A stretch of DNA of 64,000 nucleotides from Sphingopyxis terrae subsp. terrae NBRC 15098 (GTDB lineage Bacteria > Pseudomonadota > Alphaproteobacteria > Sphingomonadales > Sphingomonadaceae): assembly GCF_001610975.1 (NCBI RefSeq), contig NZ_CP013342.1, positions 1,869,001-1,933,000 on the forward strand, read 5' to 3'. This document shows, in pieces, positions 17,027-26,659 of this stretch; the first letter of the stretch is position 1, and each line of letters opens with the position of its first letter. The translations under genes and the position numbers were made by a program. Under the pieces are notes generated by a model. The model saw only the letters and a list, made by a program, of their open reading frames with translations, did not search any database and was not told the DNA's origin.

Positions 17027-18163
17027 TCACGTCTTGCGAACGAACACCGTACCCGCCGAATAACCGGCGCCGAACGAACAGATCAGCCCGGTATCGCCGG
17101 CCTGCATATCTTCGTGGTTCAGGTGATAGGCGATGATCGACCCGGCGCTTGAGGTATTGCCATAGGTGTCGAGCACCGTCGGGCTTTCGTCGGCGCTTGC
17201 CTCATGCCCCAGCACCTTGTGCGCGATCAGGCGGTTCATATTGGTGTTCGCCTGATGCAGCCACAGACGGCGCATGTCGGCGCCTTGCAGGCCGAGTTTC
17301 TCCATTTCCTCGACGATCATGGCGGCAACCATCGGCACCACTTCCTTGAACACCTTGCGGCCTTCCTGGACGAACAGTTTGTCGGTCTTCGGTCCCGACT
17401 GGTCGATGGCGCCGTGGGCGCGGTTCAGAAAGCCGAAATTGTTGCGGATATTGTTGGAGAAAACGGTCTTCAGCCGCGTACCCAATATGTCCCAATGCCC
17501 CGCCGGCGCGATGGCCTTGTCCTCGACGAGAATCGCGGTGGCGACGTCGCCGAAGATGAAATGGCTGTCGCGGTCGCGCCAATTGAGGTGCCCCGAACAG
17601 ATTTCAGGGTTCACGACCAGCACGCTCCTTGCATGCCCCGCACGAATATAGTCGGCCGCGGTCTGGATGCCAAAGGTCGCCGAGGAGCAGGCGACATTCA
17701 TGTCGAAGGCAAAGCCGTCGATGCCCAAAGCCTGCTGAATCTCGATCGCCATTGCGGGATAGGCGCGCTGCATGTTCGACGCCGCGCACAGCACCGCATC
17801 GACGTCGGCGGCATCGCGGCCGGCGCGCGCCAGCGCGTCCTTTGCGGCCGCCACGCCGATCTCGGCGAGGATCGACAGCTCGTCATTGGTCCGCTCGGCA
17901 AGCCGCGGTGCCATATGCTCGGGGTCCAGGATGCCCGCCTTGTCGACGACGTAGCGCGATCCGATGCCGCTCGCCTTTTCGATGAAATCGACGCTCGATT
18001 CAGCGAGTTCGTCGATCTCGCCCGCTGCGATCGCCGCGGCATTTTCCCTATTGTGCAGCGCAACATACCGGTTAAAACTGGCGACAAGTTCTTCGTTGGT
18101 GATGCGTTCGGCGGGGGTGAAGAGGCCGGTGGCGGAAATGACCGGCTGCGGTGCGTGCGACAT
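17027..18163 (-). CDS. Beta-ketoacyl-ACP synthase III, beta-ketodecanoyl type
   Basis: The 378-residue thiolase-fold enzyme has the KAS III triad Cys159 (NVACSSATFG), His303 (LWLHQANTN) and Asn336 (TYGNTSSAG). It is about 50 residues longer than housekeeping FabH. The N-terminal 'ATGLFTPAERITNEELVASFN' and 'SNMQRAYPAMAIEIQQALG' recall Pseudomonas aeruginosa PA3286, which condenses octanoyl-CoA with malonyl-ACP and shunts beta-oxidation products into lipid synthesis. That likeness is from memory. No fab genes are adjacent, which fits a shunt enzyme. Single gene, convergent with the antiporter. Confidence 0.85.
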   Translation of the reverse strand: MSHAPQPVISATGLFTPAERITNEELVASFNRYVALHNRENAAAIAAGEIDELAESSVDFIEKASGIGSRYVVDKAGILDPEHMAPRLAERTNDELSILAEIGVAAAKDALARAGRDAADVDAVLCAASNMQRAYPAMAIEIQQALGIDGFAFDMNVACSSATFGIQTAADYIRAGHARSVLVVNPEICSGHLNWRDRDSHFIFGDVATAILVEDKAIAPAGHWDILGTRLKTVFSNNIRNNFGFLNRAHGAIDQSGPKTDKLFVQEGRKVFKEVVPMVAAMIVEEMEKLGLQGADMRRLWLHQANTNMNRLIAHKVLGHEASADESPTVLDTYGNTSSAGSIIAYHLNHEDMQAGDTGLICSFGAGYSAGTVFVRKT

Positions 18164-18358
18164 TGTTGTCCCTGCGTGTCTTATGGTCTGATGACACGCT
18201 GATTAGGCCCGGTCGCGGCGCGGCGCAACGCCCCACAAGCGAAGCTGAACGCGCGCCGACGTCATGGTTAACCGGCCACTAACCATTTCAGTGGCAGACT
18301 GTTCGATGCAAGCCTCCGGGGGGACGGCTCCCCGGGGTGCGCAAGCGGGAGCATGACC

Positions 18359-18910
18359 ATGGCGACGCGTTCGGGACCGGCATCCGGCGATTTGTCCCTC
18401 GCCGAAATCAAGGAATTTGCGGGCTTCGCTGCAGGGACGCAGCGCTATATTCGCCGCTCGCTCGATATCGGGCTCGAGCGTGACGATGCAATCGAACGCT
18501 GGTCGCGCGACATGGTCGAAGAAGCGGCAATCCGCGTTCAAGCCCGCGTCTATCAGCGGCTATGCGACATTCGCACCCATATTCCGGAGGACAGCGGACT
18601 CGACGCGCTCGAAGGCTTCATGGCGCCGCTCGTCGCGGTATCGGCCTTCGATCTGGGGCAGGATCGCCTGCCCACCTTCGCCGCCTATCGCTTTCTCTAT
18701 GAACGTCTGCTCGGCGCGCACGCGCGCCCATGGCTGCCCGGCGCCTTCTGCGCCGCGGCATCGCTGCCGCACCTGCACCCAGACAAGCGCAAGCTGCTGC
18801 TCCAGTCGATCAGCGAAGCCGCCGCCACCGCGCCCGGCTGGTCGGCGCGCGAACCGAGTTTCTATCCCGAATGGGTCGAAAAGATCGACGTGACGAAGCC
18901 GGCGAATTGA
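18359..18910 (+). CDS. Hypothetical protein, 183 residues
   Basis: I do not recognise the family. The protein is soluble and mostly helical, with a basic/acidic N-terminal half (IRRSLDIGLERDDAIERWSRDMVEEA) and a Trp/Pro-containing C-terminus. The second ATG is used because GGGAG lies seven bases before it; the first ATG (18353) is almost on top of that site. Two hairpins lie in the leader: GCCACT/AGTGGC at 18275-18295 and a CCGGGG/CCCCGG stem just before the gene. Confidence 0.6.
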   Translation: MATRSGPASGDLSLAEIKEFAGFAAGTQRYIRRSLDIGLERDDAIERWSRDMVEEAAIRVQARVYQRLCDIRTHIPEDSGLDALEGFMAPLVAVSAFDLGQDRLPTFAAYRFLYERLLGAHARPWLPGAFCAAASLPHLHPDKRKLLLQSISEAAATAPGWSAREPSFYPEWVEKIDVTKPAN

Positions 18911-18920
18911 ACGGCGCGGC

Positions 18921-20144
18921 CTATTCGCTGATCCACAGATTATGGCTGTCGATGCGCAGCCGGGTGATGTCGCGCAGCGCTTCGGTGCGGGCGATCGTTT
19001 CGGCCCGGAACGACGCGTGCGTCTGGCGCTCTCCGAGCAGGACGTCGGCGAGATCGATCGCATCCAGATCCTGCCCGCGGCGAAGCTTGGCGAGCGCCGC
19101 CATCTGCGCCGCGCGCGCCTGATCGGCGCGCTGCCACGCCGAATAAGCCGCGGCAGCGCGCGCGAGGTCGCCGTCGGCCATTTCCTGCACATCGAAGCGG
19201 ACAGCGCTGAGCTGCGCCGCCGCGGCCTGCGCCTCGGACGCCGCGCGCGCCGCCATGGCGCCGCGGTGATTGCCGCCGATCGGGATCGTTACGGTCAGAC
19301 CCGCGCCCCGTTCGGCGCCGCTGCGTTCGCTGAACAGCCGGAGGCCGACGGTGGGATCGGGAATCCGGTCCTGCCGCCCGCGTTCGGCGAGTGCACCAAA
19401 GCGCCGCGCCTCGGCATCGGCGGCAGCGATTTCGTGGCTGCGTTCGATGACCTGATCGCGCATCTGCGACGCCCCGGCTGAATCGAAGGTCGGCGTGGCG
19501 AGCGTCGGTGCCTCGGCGGGCAGGGCGATACCCGGAAATTGTGCGGCAAGCCGGGCCCGTGCCAGATCGGCGCGCCCCGCCGATTGGGCCGCGAGCAGGC
19601 GCGCCTCCGCCAGCGCGGCTTCGGCCTGATCGGCCTCAAGCTGCGGGGCGTCGCGCAGATCGACCCGTCGGCGCACGATCCGGACCAGCGTTGCATAATT
19701 TTCGACGCCCTGCGCATCGACGACGGCCTCGGCGTTGGCACCGACCCAGTCCCACCACAGCGCGTTGAGCAACAACGCGGCCTGATGCCGAGCATCTTCG
19801 AAATGATTGGTGGCGGCCTCGACGCCCAGCGCGCCGGCCTTGCGGTCCAGCCGCGCCTTGCCCGGCATACGAACCGGACGCGCGAGGATCGCGTCATATT
19901 CGTTGAAGCGCCCCTCGCGGTCGATGCTGCGGCTGACATAGCTGCCGGTGACGCTGAACTCATAGGGTCCGGCTTCGAGCGCGCGCTTCTCTGCCGCCGC
20001 GACATCGACACGGGCTCTCGCCGCAATGACCGAGGGGTGGGCGTCGAGCGCCTCGCGCACCACGGCTTCGGGCAACAGTCCCGGCTCGGCGGCGGCAGGC
20101 GACGTCAGGGCCAGACTGGCGGCAAGGAACAGAAGGCGGGTCAT
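18921..20144 (-). CDS. TolC family outer-membrane channel of a metal efflux system (CzcC-like)
   Basis: The 407-residue protein has a signal peptide (LLFLAASLALTSPAAA) and the duplicated heptad-rich helices of the outer-membrane efflux family, as in 'RVDVAAAEKRALEAGPYEFSVTGSY' and 'QAEAALAEARLLAAQ'. It should form the trimeric exit duct for the pump. Its start overlaps the pump stop as ATGA. It is last in the operon adaptor-pump-channel. Confidence 0.9.
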   Translation of the reverse strand: MTRLLFLAASLALTSPAAAEPGLLPEAVVREALDAHPSVIAARARVDVAAAEKRALEAGPYEFSVTGSYVSRSIDREGRFNEYDAILARPVRMPGKARLDRKAGALGVEAATNHFEDARHQAALLLNALWWDWVGANAEAVVDAQGVENYATLVRIVRRRVDLRDAPQLEADQAEAALAEARLLAAQSAGRADLARARLAAQFPGIALPAEAPTLATPTFDSAGASQMRDQVIERSHEIAAADAEARRFGALAERGRQDRIPDPTVGLRLFSERSGAERGAGLTVTIPIGGNHRGAMAARAASEAQAAAAQLSAVRFDVQEMADGDLARAAAAYSAWQRADQARAAQMAALAKLRRGQDLDAIDLADVLLGERQTHASFRAETIARTEALRDITRLRIDSHNLWISE

Positions 20145-23100
20145 GCAGGGGCTCCGGCAGGATGATCCTGATCGCCCGCGCCGCGCTCGGCAGCGCTTTC
20201 GCCGAAGCGCTCGTACAGGATGGGCAGCAGGATGAGTGTGAGCAGCGTCGCCGTCACCAGTCCGCCGATGACGACGATGGCAAGTGGGCGCTGGATTTCC
20301 GACCCCGGACCGGACGCGAAGAGCAGCGGGACGAGGCCGAAGGCGGCGATGCTCGCGGTCATCAGCACCGGGCGCAGACGCCGCGCGGCGCCCTCGCGCA
20401 CCGCCTGGTGCAGCGGGACGCCGCGTTCGCGCAGCTGACGGAAATAGCTGACCATGACGAGCCCGTTGAGCACCGCGATGCCGAGCAGCGCGATGAAGCC
20501 GACCGAGGCGGGAACCGACAGATATTCGCCCGATAGTGCGAGCGCGATCATCCCGCCCACCGCCGCAAAGGGTATGTTGACGAGGATCAGCGCCGCCGCG
20601 CGCAGCGAGCGCAGCGTCAGATAAAGAACGACGAAGATCATCAGCACCGCGATCGGCAGCACGATCATCAGGCGTGCGGCCGCCCGCTGCTGATTCTCGA
20701 ACTGGCCGCCCCAGACGATACGATAGCCGGGCGGCAGTTTCACATGCTTGCCGATATCCGCCTTAGCCTCCTCGACGTAGCCGACAAGGTCGCGGCCGCT
20801 GACGAAGGCCTGCACGAGCGCGAAGCGAGATCCATTTTCATGTTCGAGCTTCACCGGCCCCGCGACCTGTGCGATCGCCGCGACATCGCTGGTGCGAAGA
20901 AGAGTCCCGGCGGGGGTGCGATAGAGACGGTCGGTGTAGCTTTGCGCGTCCATGCCGTCGCCGCCTTCGCCGCGAATAACCACGGGAATCCGGCGCGCGC
21001 CTTCGGCGATCGTGCCGGCGCGGACGCCCTCGACATCGGCGCGCATCATGTCCTGCAGCATGTCGACGGGCATTCCCGCCCGCCCTGCGGCCATACGATC
21101 GATGTCGATCTGCAGATAATCGACGCTGTCGTTGGCGACCGTCATCGCCTCGCTCGTCCCGCGGATCGTTTCGAGCCGGCCCTGGATCGCGCCCGCGAGC
21201 CGCGCCAGTTCCTTAAGGTCGGGGCCGAACAATTTGATCGCCAGATCGCCGCGCGCACCGGTGAGCATTTCGGAAACGCGCATCTCGATCGGCTGGGTGA
21301 AGCTGGGATCGATCCCCGGAAAATCGGCGAGCACGGCCCGAATCCGGTCGTTGAGCCAATCCTTGTCGGCAACGCGCCATTCGGACCGCGGCTTCAGCTT
21401 AAGAAAGCTGTCGGTTTCATTGGGGCTCATCGGGTCGAGGCCGAGCTCGTCGCTGCCGACGCGCGCGATCACACTGGTAACTTCGGGCACCTGTTCGAGG
21501 ATTGCGCGCTGCACCTTCATGTCGCCCGCGGCGCTATGCTCGATATTGATGCTTGGTAGCTTGGTGAGCTGAACGATCGTCGACCCCTCGTCCATCGTCG
21601 GCAGAAAGGTCTTGCCCGTCACCGTATAAGCGACCCCGGCGAGCAGCAGGCCGATCGCGGAAATCCCGGCGACGGTCCGGCGGTGGGCAAAGGCCCATTC
21701 GAGCGCCCGCGCGTGACGCGGCGCCAGGAAACGCATCAGGCGCGGTTCGCGGTGGCCGTCCTGCTGCTTCAGGATGAAATAGGCGAGCACCGGCACCAGC
21801 GTCAGCGACAGGACCAGCGCCGAAAGCAGCGCGAGCACGATGGTCAGCGCGACGGGCGCGAACAGCTTGCCCTCCAGCCCCTCGAGCGTGAGCAGCGGCA
21901 GGAACACGAGCGCGATGATGAGGAGCCCCGAGGCGACCGGCATCGCGACTTCGGACGCGGCGACGAACACAGCATGCAACTTGCCCATCCGGCGATGCCT
22001 GGGATCGGACAAGCGCTCGACGACATTTTCGACGACGACAACGGCGCCGTCGACCAATATGCCGACCGCGATGGCAAGCCCGCCGAGGCTCATCAGATTG
22101 GCGGTGAGTCCGATCGCCCGCATGAAGATGAAGGTCAGCAGCGCCGCCATCGGCAGAGCGAGTGCGACGATGACCGACGCGCGGACATCGCCCAGAAACA
22201 GGAGTAGCAGGATGACGACGAGGATCGTCGCTTCGATCAGCGCCTTCTCGACCGTCCCGACCGCGCGTTCGATGAGGTCGGACCGGTCGTAGAAGACGTC
22301 GACGCGCATCCCGCGCGGCAGGCTGGGCTGGATTTCCGCGAGCCGCGCCTTGACTCCGTCGACGACCTTCGACGCGTCGGCGCCGCGCAGCGCGATGACC
22401 AGCCCCTCGACCGCCTCGCCCTTGCCGTCCTTCGTGACGGCGCCATAGCGCGTCAGATGCCCGGCGCGCACCGCCGCGACGTCGCCGACGCGCACGATAC
22501 CGCCATCCCGCGAGCGCACCACGACCGAGGCGAGATCGTCGAGCGTGCGGATAGCGCCGACCGAGCGCACGATCAGCGCTTCGTCGCCGATCTTGAGCCG
22601 ACCGGCTCCGTCGTTGCGATTGCTCGCCTCGATCGCCGCGCGCAGATCTTCGACGCTCAGCCCCGCCGCCGCCAGCGCGCCATTGTCCGGGCGCACCTCG
22701 AAGGTTTCGGCGAAGCCGCCGAGCGCGTTGACATCGGCAACGCCGGGAACGGTGCGCAGCGCCGGGCGGATGATCCAGTCGAGTACCCGCCGCTTTTCGG
22801 TCAGATCCTGTGGCCCTTCGAGCGTGAACATATACATGTCGGACAGCGGGGTAGAGATCGGCGCCATCCCGCCCGCGACCGTCGCCGGCAGGTCGCCCGC
22901 GACATTCGACAGCCGCTCGGCGACCTGGCTGCGCGCCCAATAGATGTCGGTGCCGTCCTTGAAATCGATCGTGATGTCGGCGATCGCATATTTAGCTACC
23001 GAGCGCAGGTTCGCCTGATCGGGGATGCCCAGCATCTCCATCTCGATCGGCGTGATGACGCGGCTCTCGACCTCCTCGGGGGTCATTCCCGGCGCCTTCA

Positions 23101-23251
23101 GGATGATCTTGACCTGCGTCGAGCTGATGTCCGGAAAGGCATCGATCGGCAGATTGGCGAAGGACCAGGCCCCGATGCCGCCCAGCAGCAGCGCGGCACC
23201 GATGACGGCAAGACGCAGCGCGAGCGCCTTTTCGACGAGTTTGCCGAGCAT
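20141..23251 (-). CDS. CzcA/CusA family heavy-metal efflux RND pump
   Basis: The 1036-residue inner-membrane pump has the RND plan: an N-terminal membrane span, a large periplasmic domain, a central membrane bundle (about 340-550), a second periplasmic domain and a terminal bundle. 'PIDAFPDISSTQVKI' and 'FTQPIEMRVSEMLTGARGDLAIKLFG' are HME-class signatures. The proton-relay helix reads GGLAIAVGILVDGAVVVVEN, closer to CusA than to the LDFG version of classical CzcA. The exported metal (Zn/Co/Cd or Cu/Ag) cannot be assigned. It starts one base after the adaptor gene ends. Confidence 0.93.
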   Translation of the reverse strand: MLGKLVEKALALRLAVIGAALLLGGIGAWSFANLPIDAFPDISSTQVKIILKAPGMTPEEVESRVITPIEMEMLGIPDQANLRSVAKYAIADITIDFKDGTDIYWARSQVAERLSNVAGDLPATVAGGMAPISTPLSDMYMFTLEGPQDLTEKRRVLDWIIRPALRTVPGVADVNALGGFAETFEVRPDNGALAAAGLSVEDLRAAIEASNRNDGAGRLKIGDEALIVRSVGAIRTLDDLASVVVRSRDGGIVRVGDVAAVRAGHLTRYGAVTKDGKGEAVEGLVIALRGADASKVVDGVKARLAEIQPSLPRGMRVDVFYDRSDLIERAVGTVEKALIEATILVVILLLLFLGDVRASVIVALALPMAALLTFIFMRAIGLTANLMSLGGLAIAVGILVDGAVVVVENVVERLSDPRHRRMGKLHAVFVAASEVAMPVASGLLIIALVFLPLLTLEGLEGKLFAPVALTIVLALLSALVLSLTLVPVLAYFILKQQDGHREPRLMRFLAPRHARALEWAFAHRRTVAGISAIGLLLAGVAYTVTGKTFLPTMDEGSTIVQLTKLPSINIEHSAAGDMKVQRAILEQVPEVTSVIARVGSDELGLDPMSPNETDSFLKLKPRSEWRVADKDWLNDRIRAVLADFPGIDPSFTQPIEMRVSEMLTGARGDLAIKLFGPDLKELARLAGAIQGRLETIRGTSEAMTVANDSVDYLQIDIDRMAAGRAGMPVDMLQDMMRADVEGVRAGTIAEGARRIPVVIRGEGGDGMDAQSYTDRLYRTPAGTLLRTSDVAAIAQVAGPVKLEHENGSRFALVQAFVSGRDLVGYVEEAKADIGKHVKLPPGYRIVWGGQFENQQRAAARLMIVLPIAVLMIFVVLYLTLRSLRAAALILVNIPFAAVGGMIALALSGEYLSVPASVGFIALLGIAVLNGLVMVSYFRQLRERGVPLHQAVREGAARRLRPVLMTASIAAFGLVPLLFASGPGSEIQRPLAIVVIGGLVTATLLTLILLPILYERFGESAAERGAGDQDHPAGAPA

Positions 23252-23252
23252 C

Positions 23253-24362
23253 CTATTCGCCGCCCAGCACGGCCTTGAGTTCGGCGATTGCCGAGGTTGC
23301 GACGCGTTCGCCGGGCTTCAGTCCGGCGGTTATCGTCACGCTGGCGCCGACGCGGCTGGCGACGGTGACGGGGCGCAGCGCGAATCCGTCCGCCCCCTTC
23401 ACGAAAACCGCATCCCTGTCGCCGACCCGTGTCAGCGCGGCGGAAGGGATGCTCGCACCGGCGACGGGCTGAACGCCGCCGAGGATCGCGACGACCGACT
23501 TGCCGCTGACCAGTGCGGGCGCGGCGTCGAGGCGCGCCTTTGCCGTCAGCGCGCGCGTCGTAGGGTCGATCGAGCCGCCGACCGCGATGACGCGGCCCGT
23601 GGCGGGCGCGGTGCCGGGCATTCGGACTTCGACGGGGGTGCCCGGATGAACGGCGCCCGCGAGCCGTTCGGGGATTTGCAGATCGAGCATCAGCCGCGCC
23701 GTGTTTTCGACGATGAACGGCGCGCTGAGGCCACCCACCGGACCGCCCGCCTGCACATTGACGGCTGCGATCCGGCCGCCGATCGGCGCGCGCAGCGTCA
23801 TCATACCGCTGCCGTCGGCATTGGCCTGCGCGAGAATGCGGCGGTTTTCGGCGACATTGACCTCAGCCTCGCGCAGCGCGGCGCGCGCCTCGTCGGCGCG
23901 GGCGCCCGCGACAATGCCTTCCTTGGCGAGCTGGCCGGTGCGGCCCGCGGCGGCGCGTGCAACTTCCAGCTGCGCCTGCGCGCGCGCCAGCGCCGCGCCA
24001 TATTGGACAGGCTCGGCGGCGCGGATGCTGGCGAGCGGCTGACCGCTCGTTACCGCCTCGCCCTCGACAACAAACAGCCGTACTGCGATCCCGTCGAATG
24101 GCGCGGTCACCGCGACCCGCGCATCGGGGGGCAGCGAGACGGTCGCAGGGACCGCGCCAAGCTCGGCACTGCTGGCGGCCGCCGCGACTGCGGTCGCGAT
24201 GCCGAGCTTCTCGATCTGTCGGGCGGTCAGCTTGCCCGGCGCGATGGCCGTTTCGCCGCCGTCGGGCGCAGGCGGGGGCGCCTCCTTCGACCACCAGAGG
24301 GTTGCGGCACCCGCCGCAAGGGCGAGCGCGGTCGATGCGGTGATGAGGGCTTTCCTGTCCAT
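23253..24362 (-). CDS. Periplasmic adaptor of the metal efflux system (CzcB-like)
   Basis: The 369-residue membrane-fusion protein couples the pump to the outer-membrane channel. A single N-terminal membrane anchor (KALITASTALALAAGAATLWW) leads to a lipoyl-type half, an Ala/Arg-rich helical hairpin (about 150-210), the other lipoyl half and beta domains. The ATG at 24360-24362 precedes a normal anchor; a 27-codon upstream extension would spoil it. There is no N-terminal His-rich metal-binding domain of the CzcB kind. First gene of the operon, divergent from the two-component system. Confidence 0.88.
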   Translation of the reverse strand: MDRKALITASTALALAAGAATLWWSKEAPPPAPDGGETAIAPGKLTARQIEKLGIATAVAAAASSAELGAVPATVSLPPDARVAVTAPFDGIAVRLFVVEGEAVTSGQPLASIRAAEPVQYGAALARAQAQLEVARAAAGRTGQLAKEGIVAGARADEARAALREAEVNVAENRRILAQANADGSGMMTLRAPIGGRIAAVNVQAGGPVGGLSAPFIVENTARLMLDLQIPERLAGAVHPGTPVEVRMPGTAPATGRVIAVGGSIDPTTRALTAKARLDAAPALVSGKSVVAILGGVQPVAGASIPSAALTRVGDRDAVFVKGADGFALRPVTVASRVGASVTITAGLKPGERVATSAIAELKAVLGGE

Positions 24363-24384
24363 GGCTGCCCTCTGCCAAGCGAGT

Positions 24385-24421
24385 CTGACGCCAGCCTGAC
24401 ATTTTGTCAGTGTCGCGTCAG
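24385..24421. promoter_or_regulatory. 37-bp nested palindrome between the metal pump operon and its two-component system
   Basis: Two inverted pairs share one centre at base 24403: outer CTGACGC (24385-24391) / GCGTCAG (24415-24421) and inner CTGACA (24396-24401) / TGTCAG (24405-24410). The core TGACATTTTGTCA resembles, from memory, the CusR/CopR copper box. It lies 23 bases upstream of the adaptor start and 63 bases before the regulator start, so one site can serve both divergent promoters. Regulation by the adjacent OmpR-type regulator is the natural reading. Confidence 0.75.
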
Positions 24422-24483
24422 GCAATTGCGCTAGGACCATCACACCGGGATGAAGACGATGAGATCATCCCCATAAGGACAAG

Positions 24484-25146
24484 ATGCCGATGCGCGTATT
24501 GCTGGTCGAAGACGATCCCGAACTGCGCCGCCGCCTGACCGAGCGGCTGGTGGCGGCGGGGATTGCCGTCGACAGCGCCGCGTCGGCGGGCGACGCCCGC
24601 GACTGGCCCGACATCGACATGCTGGGCGCGGTGATCCTCGATCTGGGACTGCCCGACGGCGACGGGATCGATGTGCTGCGCTACTGGCGCGGCGCCGCGC
24701 GGACGGTGCCGATCCTGATCCTGACCGCGCGGGGCAACTGGCGTGAAAAGGTCGAGGGGCTGAACAGCGGCGCCGATGATTTCATCGTCAAGCCGGTGCG
24801 GTTCGAAGAGCTGCTGGCGCGGCTGCATGCGCTGTGGCGGCGTGGACGCGGGCGCGGCAGCAACGCGCTGACGGTCGGCCCGCTTTCGCTCGACCCCGTC
24901 GCGTCCACCGCGACGCTGCACGGCGAAGCGCTGACGCTCAGTCGCAAGGAGTTCGCGCTGCTGCACCTCTTCATGCGGCGTCCCGAACATATCCTGTCGC
25001 AAGCCGACATCCTCGATCAGCTTTACGCACTCGAAGCCGAGCGCGACCGCAACGCGGTGGAGGCGCATATCAGCCGGCTGCGCCGCAAGATCGGACGCGA
25101 CGCTATTCGCACCGTGCGCGGCCTGGGATATCGGCTCGAATTGTGA
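24484..25146 (+). CDS. OmpR/PhoP-type response regulator
   Basis: The 220-residue regulator has a receiver domain with acidic pocket LVEDD (residues 6-10), phosphoacceptor Asp53 (VILDLGLPDGDG) and Lys in FIVKP, then a winged-helix DNA-binding domain ending 'RLRRKIGRDAIRTVRGLGYRLEL'. AGGACA precedes the first ATG. It overlaps the kinase gene by GTGA and probably binds the palindrome upstream to control the divergent metal pump. Confidence 0.92.
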   Translation: MPMRVLLVEDDPELRRRLTERLVAAGIAVDSAASAGDARDWPDIDMLGAVILDLGLPDGDGIDVLRYWRGAARTVPILILTARGNWREKVEGLNSGADDFIVKPVRFEELLARLHALWRRGRGRGSNALTVGPLSLDPVASTATLHGEALTLSRKEFALLHLFMRRPEHILSQADILDQLYALEAERDRNAVEAHISRLRRKIGRDAIRTVRGLGYRLEL

Positions 25147-26492
25147 CCCGACTCTTTTCCAGCCTGCGCGCGCGCTTTCTGGCCGCCATCCTGATCTGGG
25201 TGGCGCTGGGCATCGGCGCGTTGTGGTTTTCGTCGGTGCGGCTGTTCAGCAGCCATGTCGAACAGCAATATCATGAAGAGCTGGAGGTTCATGTCCGCGA
25301 GCTCGCCGATCTGACCGTGCTCGATGCGGCGGGTAACCCCCGCCTGTCGCGGCCGCTGTCCGATCCGCGCTATGCGGTGCCGCTGTCCGGATTTTACTGG
25401 CAGATCGGGCGCCCCGGCTATCGCTCGCTGAAGTCGCCCTCTATGACGCGCGGCGCGCTCGACGAGGATGTCGCGCACAGCCCGGACATCCTGCACCGCG
25501 TCGAAAACGGCCCAACGGGCCCCACGATCACCTATGGCTTCGAGCGCGCCGTGCCGGGCGGCGCCCCGCTGCATTTCGTCATCGCCACCGACGAGCGCCT
25601 GCTGCGCGCCGTAATCGCGAGCTTCACCCGCGAGCTCAGTCTGTGGCTCAGCCTGCTCGCGCTCGCGCTTCTGGCAAGCGGCCTTGCGATCATCACGTTC
25701 GGCTTCCGGCCGTTCAACCGGCTGGCCGCGCGGATCGCGGCGCTGCGCCGCGGGCAGGCCGATCACATCGAGGGGTTGTTTCCCGACGAAATCCGCCAGC
25801 TCGTCGATCCGTTGAACAGCTATCTGGCGCGCAACGCCGAGATCGTGGAACGCGGGCGTGTCGCCGCGGGCGCGCTGGCGCACTCGCTGCGCACCCCGCT
25901 CGCCGTCGTCACCGACGAGGCCGAACGGCTTCAACAGCGCGGCACCGAAAGCGCTGCGGCCGACGTCTTCCTGTCCGAAAGCGAGACGATGCAGCGCCAG
26001 ATCGACTATCATCTGTCGCGCGTCCGGTCGGGCGGGTCGCATGCGGGGGTGGTCGGCGGCGTGCGGCTCGCCGCGATCCTGCCGCCGCTGATCGCCGCGA
26101 TGGAACGCTGCCATCCGGGCAAGCGCTTCGCGGCGACCGCCGCGGCGCTCGATCCCGCTGCCCCTTCGCTTCCCATGGATGCCGAGGATCTGAGCGAGAT
26201 ATTGTCGAACCTGCTCGACAATGCCGGAAAATGGGCGCGATCGGGCATCACGATCGACTATCGTTTCGACGGCGCCGCGCGCCGCATTGCCATTGCCGAC
26301 GACGGGCCGGGCGTTCCGCCCGATCAGCGCGATGCTATGTTCGGCATCGGCGCGCGCGGCGCCGGCCCCGGCGCCGGATCGGGCCTTGGCCTTGCCATCG
26401 CGCGCGATGTGGCGCGCGACTATGGGGGCGATGTAGCGCTCGATCGCGCCCCGTCGGGCGGCACGGTCGCTACGCTCCGCATCGGCGATTGA
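25143..26492 (+). CDS. Sensor histidine kinase, PhoQ-like
   Basis: The 449-residue kinase starts at GTG inside the regulator's stop (GTGA), which fixes the start. A membrane span (about 12-32), a periplasmic sensor of about 130 residues, a second span (about 165-188), HAMP-like linker, dimerisation helix with His247 (ALAHSLRTPLA) and an ATPase domain (NLLDNAGKWA, DDGPGVPP, GSGLGLAIA) follow. HSLRTPL instead of HELRTPL and the DNAGKWA N-box are PhoQ/FeuQ features. The periplasmic part has no His- or Cys-rich metal motif, so the signal is uncertain despite the metal pump next door. Confidence 0.9.
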   Translation: MTRLFSSLRARFLAAILIWVALGIGALWFSSVRLFSSHVEQQYHEELEVHVRELADLTVLDAAGNPRLSRPLSDPRYAVPLSGFYWQIGRPGYRSLKSPSMTRGALDEDVAHSPDILHRVENGPTGPTITYGFERAVPGGAPLHFVIATDERLLRAVIASFTRELSLWLSLLALALLASGLAIITFGFRPFNRLAARIAALRRGQADHIEGLFPDEIRQLVDPLNSYLARNAEIVERGRVAAGALAHSLRTPLAVVTDEAERLQQRGTESAAADVFLSESETMQRQIDYHLSRVRSGGSHAGVVGGVRLAAILPPLIAAMERCHPGKRFAATAAALDPAAPSLPMDAEDLSEILSNLLDNAGKWARSGITIDYRFDGAARRIAIADDGPGVPPDQRDAMFGIGARGAGPGAGSGLGLAIARDVARDYGGDVALDRAPSGGTVATLRIGD

Positions 26493-26659
26493 CCCGGGAG
26501 CGACATGTAACGAACGACTGTCCTGCGGCCATCCCTTTTCTTTCGCCGCCGTTTCGCCGATCAGATTGCGCGGAGGGGGCGCTTCGGGAGCCAAAAGGAA
26601 ATCGACTTGGATGTGACCAAATCGCCGCGACCATATCGCGCAGCCCGGCGGCCGCGCCG

